From Marinimicrobium sp038419845 (GTDB lineage: Bacteria > Pseudomonadota > Gammaproteobacteria > Pseudomonadales > Cellvibrionaceae), in assembly GCF_038419845.1 (NCBI RefSeq), contig NZ_JBCAQT010000002.1, forward strand, positions 62,001 to 126,000: DNA of 64,000 bases, in the 5' to 3' direction. Numbering within the stretch: the stretch's first letter is position 1; every line of letters begins with the position of its first letter. The translations under genes were made by a program, and so were the position numbers. A model generated the notes under the pieces. It was not told the origin of the DNA. It saw only the letters and a program-made list of their open reading frames with translations, and ran no database searches. This document shows, piece by piece, positions 36,567 through 45,044 of the stretch.

Positions 36567-36825
36567 ACCCGGGTCCTTGAGGGGTAAGTGGACGATCGAT
36601 CTAGGCTCGCATTATAGCGGTTTTCGCGCCCAGTTCTCGACCACTGACGACGCTAATTTGACCGCCCGGGTGACAAGATTTTCGACACTCGAACGGCCTT
36701 CCCGCTTTTTCGCCTCCGTGCACATAAATATGGTAAATTGAGTGCTGATCAACGCTTGCTCTGCCGGCATTTGCGACGAGGTTTGGCGCGTTTAACCCCA
36801 TACTACCACTAAGGAAAGCTTCCCT

Positions 36826-38100
36826 ATGTTTGCTAGCGAACCGACGCTGTGCATTATCGGTCTGGGCTATGTCGGTCTGCCGCTCGCGGCCGAATTTGGC
36901 AAACAGACCCGAACCCTGGGTTTTGACATCAACCCCAAGCGCATCAGCGAGCTGGGAGCCGGTCGCGACCACACCCGCGAATTGAACGCCGAAGAATTGG
37001 CGGCCGCCGAGCACTTGAGCTTCACTTCCGATGAGGCCGACATCAAGGGTTGCGATGTGTACATCGTGACCGTGCCCACCCCCATTACCGAAAGCAAACA
37101 ACCGGACCTGACGCCACTGGAAAAGGCCTCGGCCCTGCTCGGGCGCGTGATCGGTAAAAACAGCATTGTCATTTTCGAGTCCACCGTGTTCCCGGGGTGC
37201 ACCGAAGAGGTCTGCGTGCCCATTATCGAGCAGGGCTCGGGTCTGGTGTTCAACCGCGACTTCTTTGCCGGCTACAGCCCAGAGCGGATCAACCCGGGCG
37301 ATAAGGAACACCGGGTCCACAACATCACCAAGATCACCTCCGGCTCCACCCCGGAAGCGGCGGACTATATCGACGCACTGTACGGGCGCATTGTCACCGT
37401 CGGGACCCACAAGGCCAGCAGCATCAAGGTGGCCGAGGCGGCCAAGGTGATCGAGAACACCCAGCGGGACATCAACATTGCCCTGATCAATGAATTGTCG
37501 CTGATTTTCAGCCGCCTGGGCATCGACACGATGGAAGTGCTCGAAGCGGCGGGCACCAAGTGGAACTTCCTGCCCTTCCGGCCCGGGCTGGTGGGCGGCC
37601 ACTGCATCAGCGTGGACCCCTACTACCTGACCCACAAGGCGCAACAGGTGGGTTACAACCCGGAAGTGATCCTGTCCGGGCGGCGCATCAACGATGGCAT
37701 GGGCCACTTTATCGCCAGCTCGGTGGTCAAGCTGATGACCCAGCGCAAAACCCATGTGGTGGATGCCAACATTCTGGTCATGGGCCTGGCCTTCAAGGAA
37801 AACTGCCCGGACCTGCGCAACACCCGGGTGGTGGATATCATCGGGGAGCTGCAGGACTACCATGCCAATATCGATGTGTACGACCCCTGGATCGACCCCG
37901 AGGAGGCGGAGCACGAATACGGCCTCAAGGTGGTCACGGAGCCCAGGACGGGCCACTACGATGCGATCATTCTGTGCGTGGGCCACAATGAGTTCCGGGC
38001 GATGGGCGTGGACGCCATCCGCCAGCTCGGCCGGGACAACCATGTACTGTTCGATGTAAAACACATTCTGCCGAAAGACCGGGTGGACGGTCGGCTGTAG
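36826..38100 (+). CDS. UDP-sugar 6-dehydrogenase (TviB / WbpA-like)
   Basis: The 424-residue enzyme oxidises C6 of a UDP-sugar to a carboxylate with NAD. The Rossmann motif is IIGLGYVGLPLAAEFG (10-25). The catalytic cysteine lies in GGHCISVDPYYL. The middle helix KVIENTQRDINIALINELS and the C-terminal part VLVMGLAFKENCPDLRNT are typical. These features suit the UDP-N-acetylglucosamine 6-dehydrogenase (TviB/WbpA) group slightly better than UDP-glucose dehydrogenase, but the substrate is not certain. An AGGAAAG site precedes ATG 36826. The next gene, 34 bases on, is a matching epimerase. Confidence 0.92.
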   Translation: MFASEPTLCIIGLGYVGLPLAAEFGKQTRTLGFDINPKRISELGAGRDHTRELNAEELAAAEHLSFTSDEADIKGCDVYIVTVPTPITESKQPDLTPLEKASALLGRVIGKNSIVIFESTVFPGCTEEVCVPIIEQGSGLVFNRDFFAGYSPERINPGDKEHRVHNITKITSGSTPEAADYIDALYGRIVTVGTHKASSIKVAEAAKVIENTQRDINIALINELSLIFSRLGIDTMEVLEAAGTKWNFLPFRPGLVGGHCISVDPYYLTHKAQQVGYNPEVILSGRRINDGMGHFIASSVVKLMTQRKTHVVDANILVMGLAFKENCPDLRNTRVVDIIGELQDYHANIDVYDPWIDPEEAEHEYGLKVVTEPRTGHYDAIILCVGHNEFRAMGVDAIRQLGRDNHVLFDVKHILPKDRVDGRL

Positions 38101-38134
38101 CCCACCCCCGCTCACTCAACAACAGGACCCCAAC

Positions 38135-39142
38135 ATGAAAGTTTTAGTGACCGGCACCGCCGGCTTTATTGGCAACCACCTGGCCCTGCGCCTGCTCGAA
38201 CGCGGCGACGAGGTGATCGGGGTGGACAACCTCAACGACTACTACGATGTAAACGTCAAGAAGGCCCGCCTGGCCCGCATTGCCAACCACGAAGCCTTTA
38301 CCGATGTTCGCGCCAACATTGAAGACAAGGCCGCGATCGACACCATTTTCAAGGAACACAAGCCGGACCGGGTGGTGAACCTCGCGGCCCAGGCCGGGGT
38401 GCGCTACTCGCTGATCAACCCCCAGGCCTACATCGACAGCAACATCACCGGCTTCATCAATATTCTGGAGGCCTGCCGGCACTTCGGTACCGAGCACCTG
38501 GTGTACGCCTCGAGCAGCTCTGTGTACGGCGCCAACACCGCCATGCCCTTCTCGGTGCACAACAATGTGGATCACCCGGTGAGCCTGTACGCCGCCAGCA
38601 AGAAGTCCAATGAGCTGATGGCCCATACCTACAGCCACCTGTTCGGCATTCCCACCACCGGCCTGCGGTTTTTCACCGTCTATGGCCCCTGGGGCCGGCC
38701 GGACATGGCGCTGTTCATCTTCACCAAAAAGATTCTGGCGGGCGAGCCCATCGATGTGTTCAATTACGGCAATCACCGCCGGGATTTCACCTACATTGAT
38801 GACATTGTGGAGGGTGTGATCCGCACCCTGGACCACCCGGCCCCGACCAACCCGGACTGGGACGGCGACAGCCCGGACCCGGCCACCTCCAAGGCGCCCT
38901 ACCGGCTGTACAACATCGGCAGCAACAACCCGGTGGAGCTGATGCGCTACATTGAGGTATTGGAGAACTGCCTGGGCAAGAAGGCGGAGAAGAATCTGCT
39001 GCCCATGCAGCCCGGCGATGTGCCGGATACCTTTGCCGATGTCGATGCTTTGATTGAGGATGTGGATTACAAGCCCACCACGCCGATCGAGACCGGGATT
39101 GAGAATTTTGTGGAGTGGTATCGGGATTATTACAAAGTCTAG
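38135..39142 (+). CDS. UDP-uronate 4-epimerase (SDR family)
   Basis: A 335-residue extended short-chain dehydrogenase. Motifs: VTGTAGFIGNHLALRLL (4-20), the serine and Tyr-x3-Lys catalytic set (YASSSSVYG, then YAASKKSNE), and FFTVYGPWGRPDMALF-F, which is characteristic of UDP-glucuronate 4-epimerases. It inverts C4 of a UDP-uronate, giving the galacto form. Paired with the dehydrogenase before it, the two supply an activated uronic acid or N-acetyl-hexosaminuronic acid for the exopolysaccharide. If the dehydrogenase is TviB-like, the product would be a GalNAcA-type donor. Confidence 0.9.
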   Translation: MKVLVTGTAGFIGNHLALRLLERGDEVIGVDNLNDYYDVNVKKARLARIANHEAFTDVRANIEDKAAIDTIFKEHKPDRVVNLAAQAGVRYSLINPQAYIDSNITGFINILEACRHFGTEHLVYASSSSVYGANTAMPFSVHNNVDHPVSLYAASKKSNELMAHTYSHLFGIPTTGLRFFTVYGPWGRPDMALFIFTKKILAGEPIDVFNYGNHRRDFTYIDDIVEGVIRTLDHPAPTNPDWDGDSPDPATSKAPYRLYNIGSNNPVELMRYIEVLENCLGKKAEKNLLPMQPGDVPDTFADVDALIEDVDYKPTTPIETGIENFVEWYRDYYKV

Positions 39143-39168
39143 GTATAAGGTTTAGTGGTTTTGGTTGT

Positions 39169-39248
39169 GGCGGATGCGCTTGACGCTTATCCGCCCTACG
39201 GATGGCACGGAGGTTGCGTAGGGCGGATAAGCCTAAGGCGCATCCGCC
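39169..39248. repeat. Inverted pair of a 31-bp gammaproteobacterial palindromic repeat
   Basis: A unit beginning GGCGGATGCGC and ending ATCCGCCCTAC (39169-39199) faces an inverted copy (39218-39248) across 18 bases. The same unit recurs at 40255-40399 and 40788-40935. The pair fills the gap between epimerase and deacetylase and could form a strong hairpin in RNA. Confidence 0.85.
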
Positions 39249-39269
39249 GTCTGCAAAAAAGGTACTTCA

Positions 39270-40175
39270 ATGGCTTCTGTTACTCATGCAATGACCGTCG
39301 ATGTCGAGGACTACTACCAGGTCCAGGCACTGGCCGAAGGCGTCAGCCGCGACGACTGGGAAAAGTGGCCCTCGCGGGTGGAGGCCAATACCGACCGGTT
39401 GCTGCAGCTGTTCGATGAGGCCAACATCAAGATCACCTTTTTCATTCTGGGCTGGGTGGCCGAGCGCCACCCGGAGCTGGTCAAGCGGATTCAGGCCCAG
39501 GGCCATGAAATCGCCTCCCACGGCTACAGCCACCGATTGATCTACACCCAGACGCCTGAGGTCTTCCGCGAGGAGACCGCCCGCTCCAAGCAGATTCTGG
39601 AAGAGATCACCGGGGAGCCCATCACCGGCTACCGGGCCGCGAGCTACTCGATCACCAAACAGTCGCTCTGGGCACTGGATATTCTGGCCGAGCTGGGCTT
39701 TACCTGGGATTCCAGCATTTTCCCCACGCGGCACGACAATTACGGCATCCCCGGCAGCCCGGAGGAGCCCTACAAGATCATCACCACCAGCGGCGCCACG
39801 CTCACCGAGTTTCCGCTCACCACCGCCAAGGTGCTGGGCCAGGCGGTGCCGGCGGCGGGTGGCGGTTACTTCCGCCAGTATCCCTATGCGCTGTCCCGCT
39901 GGCTGTTCCAGCGCGCCAGCGACGGCGGTACCAAACCCCAGATTTTTTACCTGCACCCCTGGGAGATTGACCCGGACCAGCCGCGAGTGCCCAACCTCAG
40001 CTGGTTCTCGCGCTTTCGCCATTACACCAACCTGCACCGCTGCCTGCCGCGCCTGGAGCGCATGATTGCCGACTTCCCCTTCGGCACCATGAGCCAGAGC
40101 CTGGGCACCGCGGAAATCGAGAAGACCCTGGATCTGCGGGAGATGGCCGGGGAGAAAGCGAGCACGGCGTCGTGA
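39270..40175 (+). CDS. Exosortase A locus polysaccharide deacetylase (NodB with DUF3473)
   Basis: The 301-residue protein starts directly with the NodB motif MTVDVEDYYQVQ (Asp and Glu at 11-14) and has the metal His pair in ASHGYSHRL (H84, H88). The C-terminal part (about 205-290) contains FYLHPWEIDPDQPR and FRHYTNL, the DUF3473 extension seen in deacetylases of PEP-CTERM loci. There is no signal peptide. It should deacetylate an N-acetylated sugar of the exopolysaccharide or its lipid-linked form. It follows the epimerase after a repeat pair and ends the plus-strand sugar-modification set. Confidence 0.92.
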   Translation: MASVTHAMTVDVEDYYQVQALAEGVSRDDWEKWPSRVEANTDRLLQLFDEANIKITFFILGWVAERHPELVKRIQAQGHEIASHGYSHRLIYTQTPEVFREETARSKQILEEITGEPITGYRAASYSITKQSLWALDILAELGFTWDSSIFPTRHDNYGIPGSPEEPYKIITTSGATLTEFPLTTAKVLGQAVPAAGGGYFRQYPYALSRWLFQRASDGGTKPQIFYLHPWEIDPDQPRVPNLSWFSRFRHYTNLHRCLPRLERMIADFPFGTMSQSLGTAEIEKTLDLREMAGEKASTAS

Positions 40176-40254
40176 TTGATGGGCAAGTATGGATAGACGG
40201 GCGGGGTCATTATCTGTAAAATCGCGCCCTCTTCGGGCGTTGGCCCGTAGGTTC

Positions 40255-40399
40255 GGCGGATGCGCCTTAGGCTTATCCGCCCTACGCAAGGTTGGCCCCG
40301 GAATGGCGGATGCGCTTGACGCTCCGATACGTCGGACCGATCCGCCCTACGCAACCACCGTGCTATCCGTAGGGCGGATAAGCTGTAAGCGCATCCGCC
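40255..40399. repeat. Three copies of the 31-bp palindromic unit (two forward, one inverted)
   Basis: Copies lie at 40255-40285 and 40305-40350 (forward; the second with an insert of about 15 bases reading GCTCCGATACGTCGGACCGA at its centre) and 40369-40399 (inverted). The block stands 15 bases before tRNA-Arg. The internal insert also occurs, slightly changed, in the copy at 40788-40833, so two sub-types exist. Confidence 0.85.
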
Positions 40400-40414
40400 A
40401 GAAAAACAGTTCAC

Positions 40415-40491
40415 GCACCTGTAGCTCAGTTGGATAGAGTAGCGGTTTCCGAAGCCGTTGGTCGCAGGTTCAAATCCTGCCAGGTGCGCCA
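40415..40491 (+). tRNA. tRNA-Arg (anticodon CCG)
   Basis: A 77-base cloverleaf with encoded CCA. The acceptor GCACCTG (40415-40421) pairs with CAGGTGC (40481-40487). The D-arm is GCTCAGTTGGATAGAGT, the anticodon loop TTCCGAA gives CCG (codon CGG, Arg), and the T-arm GCAGGTTCAAATCCTGC is standard. It marks the right edge of the exopolysaccharide locus. A 10-base copy of its 3' end (AGGTGCGCCA) recurs at 40517-40526. Confidence 0.96.
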
Positions 40492-40537
40492 TATACTATG
40501 TTGGTGCTCGCCCTACGAGGTGCGCCAAACATTAAAG

Positions 40538-40562
40538 AAGCCCGCTCATCGCGGGCTTTTTT
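40538..40562 (+). terminator. Rho-independent terminator after tRNA-Arg
   Basis: The stem GCCCGC (40540-40545) with GCGGGC (40551-40556), extended by AA/TT, is followed by a six-base T run. It is 47 bases after the tRNA and ends that transcript before the small lipoprotein gene. Confidence 0.85.
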
Positions 40563-40623
40563 GTGTCTGCTCATTTCGGAGTAGACTATAGGGCCTGAGT
40601 CTTTTGCTCAGATGAGGAGCCCT

Positions 40624-40770
40624 ATGAAAACCACCATCACCACCTTCTTTGTCCTGTTATTGATCTCCGGGTGCACGAGCACCCTGGGGCCGGATCATTA
40701 TTTCTGTAATCAGCATGAGTCCAGGGAGGATTATGAGGTTTGTATGGAGGCTGGGGAGGAGGTGGAGTGA
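40624..40770 (+). CDS. Small lipoprotein, unknown function
   Basis: A 48-codon gene with an AGGAG ribosome site and a clear lipoprotein signal: MKTTITTFFVLLLISGC gives the lipobox LISGC with Cys at position 17. The mature part is only about 31 residues, acidic (many Glu), with two further Cys that could form a disulfide. It has no family that I recognise. It stands alone after the tRNA terminator and before a block of palindromic repeats. The signal sequence and ribosome site make it a believable gene despite its size. Confidence 0.6.
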   Translation: MKTTITTFFVLLLISGCTSTLGPDHYFCNQHESREDYEVCMEAGEEVE

Positions 40771-40787
40771 GGGGTTGGTTGGGTTTT

Positions 40788-40935
40788 GGCGGATGCGCTT
40801 GACGCTCCGAAACGTCGGACCGACCCGCCCTACGGAAGGTTGTGGTTCTGGAAAGGCGGATGCGCTTGACGCTTATCCGCCCTACAGGTACCTCGGTGGT
40901 CTACGTAGGGCGGATAAGCGTCAAGCGCATCCGCC
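40788..40935. repeat. Three more copies of the 31-bp palindromic unit
   Basis: Copies at 40788-40833 (forward, with the longer centre), 40855-40885 (forward) and 40905-40935 (inverted). The arrangement, two forward then one inverted, repeats that of 40255-40399. The block lies downstream of both the small lipoprotein gene and fadE and may stop or protect both transcripts. Confidence 0.85.
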
Positions 40936-40954
40936 GTAAACTTTGCCCCCTCTG

Positions 40955-43369
40955 CTAGAGCTTATCGAAGGCGTCGGTGAGGATGCAGTCGTACCGGCGC
41001 TCGTCGTAGGCTTTCAGGCGCGGTATATCCGCCTCCCGGATCAGGCCTTTCTCGGCCGCGTCGTGCAGGCGCTCGTTCATGGTTTCACCCGTCACCTCAC
41101 CCTTGGCCTGGGCGCGGATGAAGGTGCTCCAGCTCGGCTCCAGTGACAGCAGCATCTGGTAGGTGGTTTCCACCCGACCGGTGGCGTCTTCCGGGTCGTC
41201 GCTTTCGTAGACGTAGGGCGCAAACTGCTTGCGCACGGCGTTGTCTTCCATGATCAGCCCACCCAGCTCGCGGATGGAGTCGTCATCCGGCCGGTGCAGA
41301 ATCCGGCCCAGCGGAAACGCCATCCATTTGATCATGCATGCCAGGGTCTTCAGGGGGAAGTTGCTGTAGAAGTTGTACAGCGCCTCCTGAGCGGTGAAGA
41401 GCGCGTGGCGCACGGCGTACTCGGCGTGCGCGTCCTCCTCCGGCGTGCGCGAGTGAGTCGAGTGGTACTTCAAAATGGCGCAGGCGATGAACAGCTGGCT
41501 GTGCACATCCCCCAGGCGGGCAGAGAGCAGCTCGCGCCGCTTGAGGTCGCCGCCCAGAACCGCCAGGGCCACATCAGAAGTCACGGCCAGGGCCGCGCTC
41601 AGCAGGTTGATACGCTGGTACCAGCGACGGCTGAACTCATCGGCGTTTTCCGGTACCGAGCTGAAGCGGGCGCGGGTGATGCCCAGTATCTTGGTGCGCA
41701 GGCTGTTGCTGAACACATGGCCCAGGTGGTGAATGAACAGCTTGTCGAAATCTTTCAGACCCTGCTCCTGATCTTCGGCCTGAATGGCCTGAAGTTCGTC
41801 GAACAGGTAGGGGTGACAACGCATGGCGCCCTGGCCGAAGATCATCAGTGAGCGCGTCAGAATGTTCGCCCCTTCCACGGTGATCGCCACCGGCACGCTC
41901 TGGTAAGGCAGCGCAAGAAAGTTACGCGGCCCGTGCTGGATGGCCCGGCCACCCACGACGTCCATGCTGTGGTTGACCACAACACGCATCATTTCGGTGG
42001 CGTGGTACTTGGCCATGGAGGTCATGACCGAGGGCGCGCCGTTCTCCAGCCCCTTGGTCACCAGCTGGCGCATGGCCTCGAGCGTGTAGGCGTAGGAGGC
42101 GATTTCAGCTGTGGCCTCCTGCACCCCTTCGAACTTGCCCACTTCCATATTGAACTGCCGCCGGATGCGCGCATAGGCGCCCACATTGCGATAGAGCATT
42201 TCGCCGCTGGCGGTGGCCAGCGCGGGCAGTGAGATACCGCGGCCGGCGCCCAGGCACTCGATCAGCATGCGCCAACCTTTGCCGGCCATGGGGGCGCCGC
42301 CAATGATCCAGTCCACGGGGATGAATACGTCCTGGCCCTTGATCGGCCCGTTCATGAAGGGCGAGCCGGGATGGTGGCGCCGGCCGATTTCGATCCCCGG
42401 ATGGTTGGCGGGCAAGAGGGCACAGGTAATGCCGTAATCGGATTTGCTGCTGTCGCCCAGCAGGCCGTCGGGGTCGTGCAGTTTGAACGCCAGGCCCACG
42501 ACCGTGGCGATGGGGGCCAGGGTGATCCAGCGTTTGCTGAAGTTGAGCCGCAGGCCGATGACTTCTTTGCCTTCAAACTCGCCTTTGCACACGATGCCGG
42601 TGTCGGGGATGGAGCCGGCGTCGGAGCCGGCTTCCGGGCCGGTGAGGCCGAAGCAGGGAATCTCGGTGCCGTCGGCCAGGCCGGGTAACCAGCGCTGTTT
42701 CTGCTCGTCGGTGCCGTATTTCATCAGCAGTTCGCCCGGGCCCAATGAGTTGGGCACCATGGCGCTGACGGCGGCGGTGGCCGAGCGGCTGGCGATTTTG
42801 CCCACGATGCGGCTCTGGGCGTAGGGGCTGAATTCGAGCCCGCCGTATTCTTTGGGGATGATCAGCCCCAGGAAGCCTTTGTCTTTGAGGTATTGCCACG
42901 CCGGTTCGGGCAGGTCTTTGAGGTGGTGATGAATTTCGTATTCATCGAGCATGGCGCAGAGTTCGTTGACTTCGTTGTCGAGGAAGGATTGTTCCTCGTC
43001 GCTCATTTGCGGCAGGTTGATCTGGGCAAACTGGTGCCAGTCGGGCCGGCCGCTGAAGAGGTCTTTTTCCCACCAGGTGGTGCCGGCTTCCATGGCTTCG
43101 CGTTCGGTGACGCTCATGCTGGGCATGGCTTTGCCCAGGATTTTGAACACGGGTTTGGATAGCAGGGGGCGACGCACCAGCGGGACGTTGAGGATGATGA
43201 GTATGGCGGCCAGGGGGATGACGAGCCAGAGGGACCAGAGCACCGGCGAGAGGTAGCCGAGGATGTACCAGGCGAGGGCAACGGCGGCGGAGCCCAGGGG
43301 CAGCGGTATGCGCCGGTAGATGACGGTGCCGATGACGCCCAGTAGTAGTATGAGTGACAGCAATAACAT
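40955..43369 (-). CDS. fadE: Acyl-CoA dehydrogenase FadE
   Basis: From ATG 43369 (GGGAGA site upstream) the protein has 804 residues, close to the usual FadE length of about 815. It has two N-terminal membrane helices (about 2-65), then an acyl-CoA dehydrogenase core with CFGLTGPEAGSDAGS and SKRWITLAPIATVVGLAFKL, the flavin and substrate region. The C-terminal DUF1974 part contains YYSNFPLKTLACMIKWMAFPLGR-type sequence. It catalyses the first oxidation step of fatty acid beta-oxidation at the membrane. It is not related to the polysaccharide locus. Confidence 0.95.
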   Translation of the reverse strand: MLLLSLILLLGVIGTVIYRRIPLPLGSAAVALAWYILGYLSPVLWSLWLVIPLAAILIILNVPLVRRPLLSKPVFKILGKAMPSMSVTEREAMEAGTTWWEKDLFSGRPDWHQFAQINLPQMSDEEQSFLDNEVNELCAMLDEYEIHHHLKDLPEPAWQYLKDKGFLGLIIPKEYGGLEFSPYAQSRIVGKIASRSATAAVSAMVPNSLGPGELLMKYGTDEQKQRWLPGLADGTEIPCFGLTGPEAGSDAGSIPDTGIVCKGEFEGKEVIGLRLNFSKRWITLAPIATVVGLAFKLHDPDGLLGDSSKSDYGITCALLPANHPGIEIGRRHHPGSPFMNGPIKGQDVFIPVDWIIGGAPMAGKGWRMLIECLGAGRGISLPALATASGEMLYRNVGAYARIRRQFNMEVGKFEGVQEATAEIASYAYTLEAMRQLVTKGLENGAPSVMTSMAKYHATEMMRVVVNHSMDVVGGRAIQHGPRNFLALPYQSVPVAITVEGANILTRSLMIFGQGAMRCHPYLFDELQAIQAEDQEQGLKDFDKLFIHHLGHVFSNSLRTKILGITRARFSSVPENADEFSRRWYQRINLLSAALAVTSDVALAVLGGDLKRRELLSARLGDVHSQLFIACAILKYHSTHSRTPEEDAHAEYAVRHALFTAQEALYNFYSNFPLKTLACMIKWMAFPLGRILHRPDDDSIRELGGLIMEDNAVRKQFAPYVYESDDPEDATGRVETTYQMLLSLEPSWSTFIRAQAKGEVTGETMNERLHDAAEKGLIREADIPRLKAYDERRYDCILTDAFDKL

Positions 43370-43491
43370 AGATTTCTCCCTTGGTGTCTGTTCAGGAGGG
43401 TTGGTCTCGGGCCCTCGCTTTCCTAACAATAGCGTAATTTGGTGTGCTCTTGGGGACTATTTGTAGCTGATTTGTGCCTGGATTAGACCAC

Positions 43492-43717
43492 GGCCCGCTG
43501 CGAGGTATCCTGGTCCAAAGCGCGCTCCACGTACTTGTCGAGTTCTGGGGCAGGCCTTGGGCAAGGGACTCGGAAACACGCCGTAAACCCTTCCCTGGGG
43601 GCTCTGCGCCGACATCCTGTCGTCGAAGGTTTCCGAGTCCCTTGCCCAAGCCCTTTGTACCGATTGGTGCAGTTTGCACGGCTTACGGTACTGGACCAGG
43701 ATACCTCGCAGCGAGCC
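43492..43717. repeat. Long nested palindrome (226 bp)
   Basis: The outer arms of 26 bases (43492-43517 and 43692-43717) differ at one base. The inner arms of 22 bases (43556-43577 and 43629-43650) are perfect. At the tip is a small CGACA/TGTCG hairpin (43610-43622). The spacers of about 40 bases between outer and inner arms do not pair. It occupies the gap between fadE and the ABC permease. No open frame in it looks real. It may be a mobile palindromic repeat unit. Confidence 0.9.
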
Positions 43718-43744
43718 TTGCACTTCGTAGCAACTTTTCCCTTA

Positions 43745-45043
43745 TCACAGCCTCGGGTTCAAGCCTTCCGCCAGTGCTCGGCGGTAGGCGCTGATGGCTG
43801 GTACCAGGCCCATCAGTGCCGCCAGGCCGAGTATGCCTGCCAGGAGGTACGCGGTCTGTGCGCTGATTGGATTAATGGCGATGAATAATCCAAATTCTGT
43901 GGCCAGCCAGGGTTGGGCGATGGCGAGGCTGGCGGTCAGCAGTAGCAGGCCGGTGGCGAGGCTGAAGATTGTGAGCAGCAGCACTTCCAGTTCGATCAGC
44001 CAGAAGAGGGTGAGGCCGCTGGCGCCGACGGTGCGCAGGATGGCCAGTTCTCGTCTTCGTTCGCCCATGGAGGCGAGGAGCATGGTCATCATGCCGGCGA
44101 GGGTGGCGAGCAGGACGAGGAAGCTGATGAGGTAGAGGAGGTTTTCCGCCACGCCCAGCAGTTGCCAGAGTTCGGTGAGGGCGACGCCCGGGATGAGAGC
44201 GGTCATGGGTTCTTCGCGGTATTGGTTGATGTCGCGCTGGAGCCCGAACACGGCCGGTCGGCTTTTGAGGCCGAGGAGTACGGCGTTGATGTTGCCGGGT
44301 ACCGCCTCGGCCTGCGCTTCGCCGGCGTGTGAGTGCTCACTGTGGTCGTTGTGATCGTGGGCGTGTTCGTCCGGGGAGTGGCTGTCGTGGCTATCGTGGC
44401 CCTCATCGTTGTGCAGGGCTTCCATGGCTTTGAGGGTCATGTGCACCCGACGGTCGACGGGGGTGCCGGTGGGTTCGAGCAGGCCGACGACGGTCATGGG
44501 GTGGTCGTCATGGTGGGTAAAGCTGACGCCGGCGCTGCCGTGGGCAATGACGATGTCGTCGCCCAGCTCGTAGCCAAGTTCTTTCGCCACGGCCGCGCCC
44601 AGCACCACCTCCCGGTCGCTGCTCGCGGCAAAAGGACGGCCTTCGGCGAAGCTCAGGGGCTGGCGCTGGCCGTAGCGGTAGTGTTCAAAATAGGACCAGT
44701 GGGTAGCGAAGACGGGAAAGCCCTTGAGGGTATCGCCCAGAGCGATGGGGACAGCCCAGTCCACCATGGGGTGCTCGGCCAGCATCCGGTAGCTGTCGGG
44801 GCTCAGGCTGTTGGTGGGATTGCCCATCTGAAACACGGTCGTGAGCAGCAGGTTGGTCTGGCCCCCGCGTGGGCCGACGATCAGGTCGGTGCCGGAGAGG
44901 GTCTGCTGGAAGCTGTCCCGGGCCTGGTGGCGCAGGTGGTCGATGCCGATCAGCAGGGCGACACTCAGGCTGAGCGAGACCAGGGTGAGCAGTGCGGTGC
45001 TGCGGCGGTTCCAGAGACTGAGGCGGGCGAGTTTGAGTAACAT
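43745..45043 (-). CDS. ABC transporter permease (FtsX/MacB-like) with His-rich loop
   Basis: A 432-residue inner-membrane protein with one N-terminal helix (about 18-36), a large periplasmic domain and three C-terminal helices (about 280-300, 335-360, 395-415). This is the FtsX/MacB permease layout. An insert at about 211-244 is packed with His and Asp (HDSHDSHSPDEHAHDHNDH), a probable metal-binding loop. The gene lies one base after its ATPase. Similar operons with a DUF3299 partner are linked to zinc in gammaproteobacteria (the ZrgBC-type transporter). The usual His-rich ZrgA partner is not seen here. Confidence 0.88.
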   Translation of the reverse strand: MLLKLARLSLWNRRSTALLTLVSLSLSVALLIGIDHLRHQARDSFQQTLSGTDLIVGPRGGQTNLLLTTVFQMGNPTNSLSPDSYRMLAEHPMVDWAVPIALGDTLKGFPVFATHWSYFEHYRYGQRQPLSFAEGRPFAASSDREVVLGAAVAKELGYELGDDIVIAHGSAGVSFTHHDDHPMTVVGLLEPTGTPVDRRVHMTLKAMEALHNDEGHDSHDSHSPDEHAHDHNDHSEHSHAGEAQAEAVPGNINAVLLGLKSRPAVFGLQRDINQYREEPMTALIPGVALTELWQLLGVAENLLYLISFLVLLATLAGMMTMLLASMGERRRELAILRTVGASGLTLFWLIELEVLLLTIFSLATGLLLLTASLAIAQPWLATEFGLFIAINPISAQTAYLLAGILGLAALMGLVPAISAYRRALAEGLNPRL

Positions 45044-45044
45044 A

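Noticed and set aside
36601..38115. A 504-codon open frame on the minus strand
   Set aside because: It lies opposite the UDP-sugar dehydrogenase gene and has shadow-type composition without motifs.
40022..40492. Minus-strand frame containing a peptide commonly annotated as a hypothetical protein
   Set aside because: It crosses tRNA-Arg in antisense and the deacetylase gene; this is the well-known spurious tRNA-antisense product.
39169..40935. Dense repeats as a possible CRISPR array
   Set aside because: Copies are inverted and unevenly spaced, gaps vary from about 18 to several hundred bases, and no cas genes are present.
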